Below are positions 56,701 to 59,042 of a stretch of 64,000 nt of DNA, in pieces. Source of the stretch: Aquarana catesbeiana (lineage: Eukaryota; Chordata; Amphibia; Anura; Ranidae); contig NC_133324.1 in the NCBI RefSeq assembly GCF_042186555.1, positions 8,082,236 to 8,146,235 on the forward strand. Direction: 5' to 3'. Both the position numbers and the translations under genes were made by a program. The stretch's first letter is position 1; each line of letters opens with the position of its first letter. The notes below the pieces were generated by a model that saw only the letters and a list, made by a program, of their open reading frames with translations, ran no database searches and was not told where the DNA came from.

Positions 56701-57653
56701 TGGGACATCCTCAAATGGAGGGTGGAGGAGCGCAAGGTCTCTAACATCCACCAGCTTCGTTATGTTGTCATGAAGGAGTGGAAGAGGACTCCAGTGGCAA
56801 CCTGTGAAGCTCTGGTGAACTCCATGCCTAAGAGGGTTAAGGCAGTGCTGGAAAATTATAGTAGCCACACAAAATATTGACACTTTGGGCCTATTTGGAC
56901 ATTTTCACTAAGGGGTGTATTCACCTTTGTTGCCAGAGGTTTAGACATTAATGGCTGTGTGTTGAGTTATTTTGAGGGGACAGCAAATTTACATTGCAAT
57001 ACAAGCTGTACACTCAATACTTTACATTGTCGCAAAATGTAATTTCTTCAGATTTCAGTGTCACATGAAAAGATGTAATAAAATATTTACAAAAAATGTG
57101 AGGGGTGTACTCACCTTTGTGAAATACTGGATATATGATCATCAGGGGACTGAATGGGCAAAAGATCAGGCATTTGTCCAAATGCCATAACAGTCTGGAC
57201 TGAACATTTGCCCATCTGTACACAGCACTGCCTTTATTTTTTAGAACAATGTTATACTTTATAGCGCTTTGCACAAAGGAATATTTGTACCCTTTTGACC
57301 TCCCCATAAGATGACTAGCTGACCTAACCTTATGTAATATAGAAAATTCAGCTTTTCTTACCTGGGTGTAACCATATAGATTCAGCAGCTGGGCCATTTG
57401 GAGAGTGGTATCAGAATTGAGTTCTCCAATGAAACCAGCCAGGACACCCTGCTCCATACAGGAATAATTTGGAGCTTCCTTTGTATATCCAGTCAATATC
57501 TGAAGAACGTCTTTTATAGCTTTATTCACATGTCCACAAGAATCATACACATGATATCCCAGAGTTATGTTGGGCAGAATATCTGGACTGCGGTTTATCT
57601 CATCAATAGCAAATATAAAAGCCAGGAGATGTCTGTATTCTCTCCGGTGAACC
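2978..57653 (-). CDS. Vomeronasal type-2 receptor (class C GPCR), exons 2-6
   Basis: Five exons on the minus strand join into one open frame: 57653-57362, 49986-49201, 26950-26723, 20883-20760 and 3885-2978. The phases match at every junction (2 into exon 2; 0, 0, 0, then 1 into exon 6), and every junction has GT and AG. The 228-nt and 124-nt exons and the roughly 0.9-kb terminal exon are the V2R family pattern. The product is about 778 residues plus the missing exon 1: a Venus-flytrap ligand domain, nine-cysteine domain, 7TM region and a short tail. V2Rs sit on the dendrites of vomeronasal sensory neurons, bind peptide, amino-acid or protein cues, and signal through Go and TRPC2. Introns are 7.4, 22.3, 5.8 and 16.9 kb. 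No stop or frameshift is seen in the five exons, so it may be functional. A CaSR-like or taste-type class C receptor is the alternative, but the short tail and exon pattern favour V2R. Confidence 0.92.
4600..4628 (-). ncRNA. Hammerhead-ribozyme-like motif, left arm
   Basis: Read on the minus strand this is GATACCCTGGAGGAGG, then GGTGAAACGCGTC. It has the order CUGxxGA, short stem-loop, GAAAC, short stem expected of the minimal hammerheads known in Penelope-like terminal repeats, but the CUGAUGA box is altered (CUGGAGG). It is probably inactive. Confidence is low because the fold cannot be checked here. Confidence 0.3.
5270..5298 (+). ncRNA. Hammerhead-ribozyme-like motif, right arm
   Basis: This is the mirror copy of the left-arm motif on the plus strand. 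GAAAC is changed to GAAGC, so this copy should be less competent. The same caution applies. Confidence 0.28.
6437..6921 (+). mobile_element. CR1-like LINE 3' fragment inside hAT copy B
   Basis: A frame starting at MERVQRRATKLIKGLEDLSYEERLR and ending near 6842 is the C-terminal end of a CR1/jockey-group reverse transcriptase, with FFTVRAARMWNSLPQAVV near its end. The 3' end has TTGATGGACTT...TTTTTCAACCTCACCTACTATG and an ATGTAACT repeat tail (about 6900-6921). It is 5'-truncated. The same 3' end recurs at 43190, 44775 and 52065 in this window. Confidence 0.88.
7030..7330 (+). repeat. 60-bp tandem repeats in the hAT 5' region
   Basis: About five units of TGCGGTGCGTCC(T/A)(G/C)CTCA, then CAGTGTTCAGCTAAA and a CTACAAGTTAG end. 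Two variants (CTGCTC and CACCTC) alternate, giving a 120-bp dimer. Because 60 is divisible by three the stretch stays open in frame, but the encoded repeat looks like a by-product. Confidence 0.8.
7576..10856 (+). pseudogene. hAT transposase with BED zinc finger, broken
   Basis: The start is placed at ATG 7576 (MSGRPRRRGRQ); an in-frame upstream extension to 7459 runs through the TA tract. Order: an acidic low-complexity N-terminus, a BED-type finger at about 8299-8450 (C-x2-C and H-x4-H ligands visible in AAICDICLKR and TRHMLTCH), the first catalytic Asp in ITADSWSS (codon 8950), the second in VVCDNGTN (codon 9351), Glu in SPFEEATRM (9768-9773), and the C-terminal hAT dimerisation region near 10600-10740 (LACPASSVLSERTFSAAGG). 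Two lesions are visible: a frameshift at about 9000-9045 and an in-frame TAG at 10425-10427. The transposase would bind the TAGGGATGAGC ends and cut the element out. This copy cannot make an intact protein. Confidence 0.9.
10987..11464 (+). repeat. 142-bp tandem repeats inside hAT copy B
   Basis: Unit starts lie near 10987, 11125, 11267 and 11409, giving a steady 142-bp period matching copy A. The array is interrupted by the LTR retrotransposon at 11465 and resumes at 19354, where a CACCACCACC expansion is also seen (19440-19460). Confidence 0.9.
11465..12241 (+). repeat. 5' LTR of the chromovirus element
   Basis: 777 bp, GC-rich U3-like first half with many GCGTGCG runs, ending TGTGGGACCTGACA. 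It is nearly identical to the combined pieces of the 3' LTR (about 766 bp without the nested insertion). Small indels near 11605-11625 and 11720-11750 separate the two, so the insertion is not brand new. Confidence 0.93.
11776..11792 (+). promoter_or_regulatory. CCAAT box and TATA-like box in the LTR
   Basis: GCGCCAATCAGCCTATTTAAG contains CCAAT followed 4 bp later by CTATTTAAG, a plausible RNA polymerase II core promoter for the element. The same string is kept in the 3' LTR at about 16808-16828. Use is inferred only. Confidence 0.5.
12255..13532 (+). pseudogene. Gag and start of protease of the chromovirus element
   Basis: The frame opens at ATG 12255, 13 bp after the LTR. It encodes a 425-residue product: a retrotransposon gag region (about residues 75-240, with PEKFSGERCKFRNACELYF), one CCHC zinc knuckle (CLYCGEPGHFARSC, residues 293-306) that would bind RNA, and the aspartic protease active site IDSGA (residues 350-354). 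It stops at 13530-13532 because of a 1-nt indel near 13505-13515. The downstream protease motif ending in ILGIPW continues in another frame. The break lies inside the protease domain, so I read it as damage and not as a programmed frameshift. Confidence 0.88.
13511..15502 (+). pseudogene. Pol: protease end, reverse transcriptase, RNase H, integrase zinc finger
   Basis: The frame is open from just after the protease break to 15502. Reverse transcriptase motifs include FIRPSTSPAGAAIFFV, RPCIDYRELNKIT, FTKLDLRGAYNLIRI, MPFGLCNAPATFQ and the catalytic YLDDILVF (about 14257-14280). RNase H follows with VLEVDASEVAVG (Asp), the ERNYDVGDRELLAIKAALEEW segment (Glu) and VYTDHKNLEYL (Asp). An H2C2 integrase finger (HDHKLAGHFGTRKTTDL, with CNTCARSK) is at about 15260-15410. 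The frame ends in a stop at 15500-15502 after a junction that lacks the segment normally carrying the first integrase Asp. Confidence 0.92.
15476..16508 (+). pseudogene. Integrase catalytic core (partial) and chromodomain
   Basis: In a frame shifted from the upstream pol, the core shows VVDRLSKMAHF, IVSDRGVQFTS (second Asp) and YHPQSNGQTERTNQTLEQYL (Glu). The segment with the first Asp is absent, so the DDE triad is incomplete. A GPY/F-like region follows (KLGPKYLGPFLIKRKINN), then a chromodomain at about 16297-16445 with its aromatic cage signature (VQYLVKWRGYGPEDNSWEP), which in chromoviruses steers integration toward modified histones. No stop occurs before the LTR, so the frame runs on into it to 17318; that extension is not meaningful. 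Confidence 0.9.
16494..16508 (+). other. Polypurine tract
   Basis: TTGAGGAGGGGGCAC sits immediately before the 3' LTR TG. It is the expected position and composition for the plus-strand primer site. Confidence 0.65.
17187..19258. mobile_element. 2.07-kb palindromic foldback transposon in the 3' LTR
   Basis: The left arm (17187-18200) and right arm (18221-19258) are reverse complements over nearly their whole length, with only a 20-bp spacer. The ends are CAGTACCTGACCGCGA and, reversed, CAGTAGGTGACCGCGA, flanked by a TA duplication (17185-17186, 19259-19260); the uninterrupted site exists in the 5' LTR. Open frames in it are mirror images of each other and show no known domain. The TA duplication and CAGT ends fit a non-autonomous Tc1/mariner-like element, but 1-kb arms are far beyond an ordinary MITE. 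Related fragments occur at 44430-44720, 51115-51290 and 58690-58975. Confidence 0.88.
18137..18284. promoter_or_regulatory. Divergent TATA boxes at the palindrome centre
   Basis: TATATAAA on the plus strand at 18277-18284 and its mirror TTTATATA at 18137-18144 point away from each other across the centre. A CRE-like TGACGTC is at 18248-18254 (mutated in the left arm). GC-rich repeats (GGGGGCGTGACC and similar) lie between. This looks like a bidirectional promoter, but function is inferred only. Confidence 0.4.
20760..20883 (-). CDS. V2R exon 5: cysteine-rich domain
   Basis: 124 nt between acceptor TTATCTTAG and donor GTAAGC, the standard V2R length. It encodes 41 residues plus one nucleotide, starting VPRGQCSEECLPGFRKSV, then six cysteines in total (residues 6, 10, 25, 26, 29, 32) and ending EGEISNHS. 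With three more cysteines from exon 6 it completes the nine-cysteine domain that couples ligand-domain movement to the membrane part. The exon lies only 158 bp from the right end of hAT copy B (20601). Confidence 0.95.
20884..21623. other. Intron 4 sequence, nothing recognised
   Basis: I see no splice-bounded coding segment, tandem repeat or known transposon end here. Open frames are short and without recognisable domains. Confidence 0.4.
21624..22444 (-). repeat. 3' LTR of the pol-less element
   Basis: 821 bp, starting TGTGACATACCTAGC directly after the polypurine tract on the minus strand. It is similar to the 5' LTR throughout. Confidence 0.82.
22467..23890 (-). pseudogene. Degenerate repeated coding region of the pol-less element
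   Basis: One frame, 23156-22467 (about 229 residues), contains repeated blocks of the form (E)xLxxGQSAxxLCxAP: VLTMGQSATNLCPAP, SLATGQSAAGLCLAP and ALATGQRVNDLCPTL. More copies of the same block appear in other frames between 23156 and 23640, so indels have broken a longer repeat protein. Segments rich in Gln and Pro (SPQQQTEPW, LPPQQQIHSLE) separate the blocks. No known domain is seen. Confidence 0.55.
23896..24555 (-). CDS. Unrecognised ORF of the pol-less LTR element (possibly gag-like)
   Basis: From ATG 24555 (MLPAVWDIQTF), just after the presumed primer site, about 219 residues run open to 23896. The frame also extends upstream into the LTR to 24594. The protein is rich in Trp, Glu, Arg and Gln and looks helical; segments include ALLGWYDSVHWELCKNVLAR, YFQERYWSQYEMRMVF and EMRLEESYRALCWYVAQ. 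There is no zinc knuckle, signal peptide or catalytic motif. Its position matches gag, but I do not recognise the family. A captured host exon is the alternative. Confidence 0.6.
   Translation of the reverse strand: MLPAVWDIQTFTWIQGPNSRRGEIQIPATMEVEFGRRLREMQIQHRRPVSEQALLGWYDSVHWELCKNVLAREQQHQGKILYFQERYWSQYEMRMVFLGKQLHKKWKAELTRLVQAEMRLEESYRALCWYVAQVCPWTADGTPTEGFGYGSLGLLLERLSENPDFGSDLEWHFEKILEYRERKLNVPEVLWALLECLANEELELKIAYRWLLDSAQQQV
24574..25384 (-). repeat. 5' LTR of the pol-less element
   Basis: 811 bp, starting TGTGACAGACCTAGCC on the minus strand. It differs from the other LTR by scattered substitutions and small indels, including in the GTCATC-containing middle, so the insertion is old. 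Confidence 0.82.
25750..26290 (+). pseudogene. L2-like LINE endonuclease fragment
   Basis: A short degenerate piece with the apurinic-endonuclease signature IILGDFNIPNN (about 25980-26015) followed by HTHFCTPCNFPNT-like coding in another frame and a TLALLLSTIQPTTFI-like segment. It looks like the N-terminal endonuclease region of an L2-type LINE. A near-duplicate of 26180-26250 recurs at about 26470-26540, a small local duplication. Confidence 0.6.
26291..26722. other. Intron 4 sequence next to exon 4
   Basis: It contains the duplicated LINE-derived stretch (about 26470-26540) and otherwise no recognised feature. The exon 4 donor site begins at 26722 on the minus strand. Confidence 0.4.
26723..26950 (-). 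CDS. V2R exon 4: end of ligand-binding domain
   Basis: 228 nt, the exact usual V2R length, between acceptor TTTTTTAAG and donor GTGAGT. It begins at phase 0 with LSRYVKEVQYKDPNGKVMI and contains FNDKGELPHPLDIVNWI, then an NIT glycosylation site and a run ending PERISWKGDK. The pattern (Y-V-K...G...F...G-E-L...DIVNW) is characteristic of the C-terminal part of lobe 2 in class C receptors. There are no internal stops. Confidence 0.95.
27000..27342. mobile_element. Fragment of TTAA-flanked DNA element
   Basis: The stretch AATGACCAGGCCATTT, GCGTCGCTTTAACTGACAAT, AAATTGACGTC and AATAGAGCTTTCTTTT is shared with 45633-46880 and in part with 59043-60854. It ends GGCTGGTCAGCAAGTGG near 27342, an eroded version of the right end of that family. 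Confidence 0.7.
27505..27615 (+). mobile_element. CR1-like LINE scrap
   Basis: TCTACCCCTTTACAATACAC, then CAGTTTTGGTCACCAATCA and GGAAAGATGTCGATGAATTAG match the coding region of the CR1 copies at 45000-45080. It merges into the minisatellite that begins at about 27612. Confidence 0.6.
27612..28475 (+). repeat. Minisatellite with AGCAAAGAGAC core
   Basis: Units of about 16 to 27 bp built on CAGCAAAGAGACYGCCCAG, with longer forms adding ATTAGTC, and a second variant CAGTGCCCAGGGAAAGAGAC from about 28130. It starts where a CR1 fragment ends (GAAAGAGACCACTCAG), so the LINE may have supplied the seed. Open frames across it are repeat artefacts. Confidence 0.85.
28476..28853. other. Spacer between the two minisatellites
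   Basis: Unique-looking intron 3 sequence with a short GC-rich part (28605-28640, GGGGCGGGGCAGAGCCGCGG). No coding exon is recognised. Confidence 0.4.
28854..28886 (-). repeat. Inverted flank of the large minisatellite (left)
   Basis: GTAACTCTTATCCTCATCC followed by CCACCCAGAATCAT is the reverse complement of the sequence closing the array at 39489-39515 (ATGATTCTGGGTGGAGATGA, then GAGTTAC), with one 6-bp gap. A CACAATGTAACTC string also occurs in direct orientation at 28848-28860 and 39575-39587. Confidence 0.7.
28905..39508 (+). repeat. 10.6-kb G-rich minisatellite, 33/39-bp units
   Basis: Around 290 units (estimate). The short unit is 33 bp (GGATGATGGAGAGGGATGGA, then TGATCCGGGGTGG); the long unit adds GGATGA to make 39 bp. 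Higher-order structure exists: a marker block containing GATAGAGAGGGATGAATGATC recurs near 29728, 31077, 32319 and 33327, and an exact-looking 810-bp step links 35011 to 35821. Each unit has G runs of 4, 4 and 3. Both lengths are multiples of three and mostly lack stops, so very long frames exist on both strands. Right of about 36200 the units are more diverged. Confidence 0.95.
39517..40084. other. Spacer right of the minisatellite, GC-rich part
   Basis: It contains CACAATGTAA repeats (39532 and 39575), a CpG-rich segment at about 39755-40045 and the GGGGC tract at 39857-39895. No exon or recognised transposon is seen. Confidence 0.4.
39857..39895 (+). repeat. GGGGC pentanucleotide tract
   Basis: Seven to eight GGGGC units with one A interruption. 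It is G-quadruplex prone on the plus strand; in receptor pre-mRNA it would read CCCCG. Confidence 0.9.
40085..42745 (+). pseudogene. Tx1/L1-type LINE ORF2 remnant
   Basis: Successive frames give an L1-type reverse transcriptase: GKSSGSDGFPLQYYKTF, NIAVIPKEGKDETQFTNYR, SLDAEKALDRVAWDYM, TRQGCPLSPLLFVLTLEPLL, AFADDMLVFLS (catalytic FADD, about 41002-41034), then the downstream WRDKPPRIKHTRLNLPNSRG region and a C-terminal CCHC-like knuckle (CWRCGNEEGSMVHIWWSC, about 42331-42386). In-frame stops are at 40828-40830 and 41161-41163, with frameshifts near 40440 and 41730. The endonuclease half is missing. A CTCTAT microsatellite interrupts it at 42287-42312. Confidence 0.9.
42836..42866 (+). repeat. 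(ATT)n microsatellite
   Basis: About nine ATT units following a poly-T run, close to the end of the Tx1/L1 remnant and possibly part of its tail. Confidence 0.8.
43190..43560 (+). mobile_element. CR1-like LINE 3' fragment
   Basis: Degenerate C-terminal RT sequence: CGAAGAGGACATGTGGCC, TTAACCTTAGATTGTGGAAA, TTTACTGCTAGAGAAGTAAA and AATTCCCTTCCCTAGGAAGT match the other CR1 ends. It ends in (CA)n at 43535-43556, then TGGATGGACCTGTG. It is older than the 6437 copy. Confidence 0.75.
43561..44429. other. Intron 3 sequence, nothing recognised
   Basis: No exon, tandem array or clear transposon end is visible. Short open frames here show no domain. Confidence 0.35.
44430..44720. mobile_element. Fragment related to the palindromic element arm
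   Basis: ACCAGGCCCTTTAGTCCTGG, then TTAAGTGGAACCCCACAAAA, CCTTATCCAAGCATGCACCC and TGTCTGCCCAATTCTGAACC follow the same order as 17420-17760 in the palindrome arm, at clearly lower identity. Only one arm is present. Confidence 0.6.
44775..45540 (+). mobile_element. CR1-like LINE 3' fragment
   Basis: It runs from AAAATATAAAGTAATACACT through GGATGGAAAAGGATCTGGAG, CCACATCTGGAGTATGCC and GGTTTAACCTTAAACTCGGT to TATCAAATATGTAACTATGT. It covers the last 250 or so codons of the RT with several frame breaks, followed by the ATGTAACTATG tail. Confidence 0.82.
45633..46880. mobile_element. TTAA-flanked non-autonomous DNA element
   Basis: The left end is TTAATCACTTCAGCCCCGG and the right end GGTCGGCAAGTGGTTAG, matching the TTAACCACTT...AAGTGGTTAA pattern at 59043-60854. 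It has the internal landmarks GACCAGGCCATTTTTTGCAA, AATAGAGCTTTCTTTTGGTG and CTATAATAAATATCCCCATT. No transposase is seen. TTAA duplications fit piggyBac or Kolobok. A smaller MITE (46354-46628) lies inside it. Confidence 0.75.
46354..46628. mobile_element. MITE with GGGGTTGATTTACTAAAG ends
   Basis: 275 bp, left GGGGTTGATTTACTAAAG and right CTTTAGTAAGTCAACCCC. The inner part is also inversely similar (TGCACCTTGGAACTGCAAGT against ACTGCACTTTCCAAAGGGCA). It has no coding content. Confidence 0.82.
46886..47062. mobile_element. MITE with GGGGTTGATTTATTAAAAC ends
   Basis: 177 bp, almost entirely inverted repeat: GGGGTTGATTTATTAAAAC at the left and TTTTAGTAAATCAACCCC at the right, with CAATCAGCTTCCAGGTTTTT mirrored by AGAAGCTGATTGGCTAC. 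It is adjacent to the TTAA element's right end. Confidence 0.82.
47063..49200. other. Intron 3, proximal part
   Basis: It holds an inverted scrap of the TTAA family (about 47500-47575, with TTGCATGATTGAGTAATTAT and GTTTAAGTGGTTAAA) and (AC/AT)-rich sequence at 48135-48185. The rest is unrecognised. The exon 3 donor is at 49199-49200. Confidence 0.45.
49201..49986 (-). CDS. V2R exon 3: main part of the Venus-flytrap domain
   Basis: 786 nt (262 codons), acceptor TTTCTTTCTAG and donor AAG/GTGAGA, in phase 0 and out phase 0. It starts ISYGARDTLLTDRKMYPNFF, the standard opening of this exon, followed by RTVPDDEMQYVAIANLLERL, WNWVGILTSDDEYGEREIQQ (with the conserved Tyr of the agonist pocket region), ILPDSWSMSEM and, near the end, VYIAVYILAQALHDM. 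Several Asn glycosylation sequons are present. The open frame continues past the donor to 48979, but that tail is intron. No stops occur. It follows exon 2 in phase across a 7.4-kb intron. Confidence 0.96.
50248..50408. mobile_element. MITE with AGGGGAATTTATCAAA ends
   Basis: 161 bp. AGGGGAATTTATCAAACTGG and CCAGTTTTGATAAATTCCCC T form the ends, and AACCAATCAGCCTCTATTTT pairs with ATAGAAGCTGATTGGTT. It is a hairpin-type element of the same general class as the one at 46886. Confidence 0.82.
50656..50815 (+). repeat. (TA)n and TATATC microsatellite
   Basis: About 50 bp of pure TA, then repeats of TATATCTATATAGATATATC. Strongly self-complementary and AT only. Confidence 0.95.
51115..51290. mobile_element. 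Fragment related to the palindromic element arm
   Basis: CCCGTTGGTTGTGGATGTCTG, GGGAGGCTTATTGGAAGCTGG, GAAACCGGCCATCCC and GTGAATGAGTAAGAGGGACA parallel 17710-17830 of the palindrome arm at reduced identity. Confidence 0.55.
52065..52841 (+). mobile_element. CR1-like LINE inserted in the Tc1 element
   Basis: A 5'-truncated copy starting in the RT: GGGGTCCCCCAGTGTTCTGT codes for the GTPQGSVLGP-type motif, SSYADNT is an eroded catalytic box, then MEKDLGVLVDYRLSNGM and the usual C-terminal end (about 52560-52760, internally deleted). The tail reads CTACTATGTAACTATGTAA. A second tail piece (TATGTAACTATGTAAG, 56034-56049) lies beyond the Penelope insertion, which shows that the Penelope element landed in the LINE tail. 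Confidence 0.85.
52899..53333 (+). repeat. Left inverted arm of the Penelope-like element
   Basis: Reverse complement of 55542-56037 with scattered differences. The right arm has about 60 bp extra, including GTAGTATCTTTTGTATGTAT. On the minus strand the hammerhead-like piece reads CTCCTGAAGAAGCTGCTAAT at about 53025-53045 and lacks the AAAAC box. Confidence 0.85.
54714..55549 (-). pseudogene. Penelope-like protein C-terminus with GIY-YIG endonuclease
   Basis: The first frame (55549-54926) starts in the arm and includes a linker region with a Cys motif (CHKCNYCQYI) and the beginning of the endonuclease (LFGMVYIMLCECHAF). After a frameshift near 55010 the second frame gives VGKTKRPFYHRIRDDVSL, a conserved His segment (ISRHMGLLHHFDCSKM) and REALWIHELSALKYPGLNDA to the end. 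This is the usual layout of the GIY-YIG domain that nicks target DNA. The reverse transcriptase is absent. The Cys motif ahead of the nuclease suggests the Neptune group, with moderate confidence. Confidence 0.82.
55542..56037 (+). repeat. Right inverted arm of the Penelope-like element
   Basis: It pairs with the left arm. It contains the better-preserved hammerhead-like motif (55810-55841). The outer end coincides with the CR1 tail. Confidence 0.85.
55810..55841 (+). ncRNA. Hammerhead-ribozyme-like motif
   Basis: CCTGAAGAAGCTGCTAAAGC followed by AAAACATGTTG: a CUGAAGA box (CUGAUGA in active hammerheads), a short AGC/GC stem with a small loop, an AAAAC (for GAAAC) box and a short self-complementary stem. 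The order fits minimal Penelope hammerheads, but two core bases differ, so cleavage is unlikely in this copy. Confidence 0.35.
57130..57361. other. Intron 2, next to exon 2
   Basis: Short intron sequence between the Tc1 right end and the exon 2 donor (GT at 57360-57361 on the minus strand). No further feature is seen. Confidence 0.5.
57362..57653 (-). CDS. V2R exon 2: start of the Venus-flytrap domain
   Basis: 292 nt, acceptor TTTCTGCAG and donor CAG/GTAAGA. It enters at codon position 3 and leaves in phase 0. The sequence VHRREYRHLLAFIFAIDEIN carries the FAIDEIN motif diagnostic of class C receptors, followed by SPDILPNITLGYHVYDSCGH, a middle block with NYSC and a C-terminal DTTLQMAQLLNLYGYTQ. 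Its last residues join exon 3 as in other V2Rs (YGYTQ then ISYGA). An in-frame ATG at 57550 is internal and not the start. Confidence 0.95.
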
Positions 57654-59042
57654 CTGCAGAAAATTGATAGTTTTTTATTGGTCTACAATACAAGGATTCA
57701 AGCAGAATTTCTTTCTGGTAAAATGTATAACACATTTTAACTAGAGATCTAAGGTGGGATTAGTGGCCGTGTGCATTGCTCCGTGAAACATATAATGAAA
57801 TGTATTCCTGATCTTATATGAGTTAGAGCAGTGGTTGTCTAGCTGCACATTATATTCAGTATATGTAATGCTACAGAAGAAGGTCAGAGAATGCAGACTT
57901 ACTAGAGGAAAGGGTCAGAGACTTCAAACTTGAAACAGGACTGGTTGGAGCCTACAGGCATGCCGTAGGAGACAGTCAGGACCAGAGATGAGATAATCTT
58001 CCTTGGTTTAGTTTGTGAAAAGTTTCCCAAATCTTGCTTAAATTCAGAAGTTTGTGAACTTTCAGCAAACCCCCTGAAGTTTATGGGGGTGAATCTTGTT
58101 TTTTAGTTTTGTCCATTTCTAGGGCTAATAGGCAAACTATTGTCAAACAAAAAGCCATAAGAACTGGCCACTGCCATGATGAGGGGGGATGTACCAATAC
58201 CATAAAAAATGTCTCTCCCTACACAGTATTTTCAGCTCTCCACACATTAATAATATGGCTTATGTAAGTTCAACTTTTTTCAGAGAGTGAGTTGGGTTAT
58301 TGATTTTCCTATATTATTGGCTCTTGTGACCAGGGTAATGAATAGCGACGAGGTTTTGGTTTAGTCTGAACCCAGGTTTGGACCACGTTTTGCTTGTGTG
58401 GAGGTTAGGCAAACGACTGAACTAATTTTGAGTTTTGCCCAGTCAAACCTCCGGCACCAACTGAAAGCGATAAATTTGGCATCAGTATTACTACCGGTGA
58501 TAAATGTGACTGCTTCCCTTCTGACTGGTTCTTAGGAAACCGGCAACCGCCAACATAATCTGCTCCATCATTCATTCATTCGTGTTGGCGGGTTGGATCA
58601 GAAATGTTGGACAAACTGATTGATGATGAATTTACGATGTGGGGTTTTTTTTTTGTGCTAAAAAAAAGGACTTTTCAAAAACTGTGGTGTGTTTATTTTT
58701 TCACTTATTCTATGAATGAATATGGTTACTGTGTATCTCCTACTCATTCACATAGGGGAAGGGCCTGTATCTCAGGTTTCCAGTTTCCAATAAGCCCCCC
58801 CAGCATGCAGACCCCCACAACCACCAGACCAGGGTTGTGGGGAAGAGGCTCTTGTCCTCATCATTCTGGTGCTTTGCCAGTGGCCTCCTGGCAAGGTACC
58901 CCCCATGCTGAGGGTATGTGGCCTGTTATGGTTCAGGTGGAGAGACTGAATTCTCACTTTTCCTGGCCTGACAGGGGCCATGATCATATATAGTAAATGC
59001 TACATGTTGATTTTGAGTGGAAATTTTGCCTGACATTTCCCC
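57654..59042. other. Intron 1 region; exon 1 not found
   Basis: I looked for a signal-peptide exon ending in phase 2 on the minus strand and did not see one. The sequence includes an arm-related fragment of the palindromic family (about 58690-58975: CTCATTCACATAGGGGAAGG, CCAATAAGCCCCCCCAGCAT, GGTTGTGGGGAAGAGGCTCT, CTTGTCCTCATCA). The rest is unassigned. Confidence 0.45.

Larger units (their letters stand above)
51876..56880 (+). pseudogene. Tc1-like transposase, interrupted and mutated
   Basis: The N-terminal part starts at ATG 51876 (MAPHGKELSEDLKQRIA) and encodes the first helix-turn-helix domain up to NRPHHGRPK at about 52064. The frame resumes at 56048. C-terminal motifs are WGCMSAAGTGEL, HDNDPKHTSKM (second catalytic Asp region, about 56588-56620), LDLNHIEHLWDILK (Glu region, about 56680-56720) and VLENYSSHTKY at the end. 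Besides the insertion it has a stop at 56581-56583 and frameshifts near 56230-56340. The enzyme would bind the inverted repeats and insert at TA. It is dead. Confidence 0.9.
51558..57129 (+). mobile_element. Tc1-like transposon, split by nested retroelements
   Basis: The left end CAGTATCTCACAAAAGTGAG at 51558 follows a TA. The right end, GTACTCACCTTTGTGAAATACTG, finishes at 57129 and is its inverted repeat; the right TA is lost (GA). The transposon proper is about 1.6 kb: 51558-52064 and 56048-57129. The 3.98 kb between them is a CR1 LINE plus a Penelope-like element. This sits wholly in intron 2 of the receptor, on the opposite strand. Confidence 0.93.
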
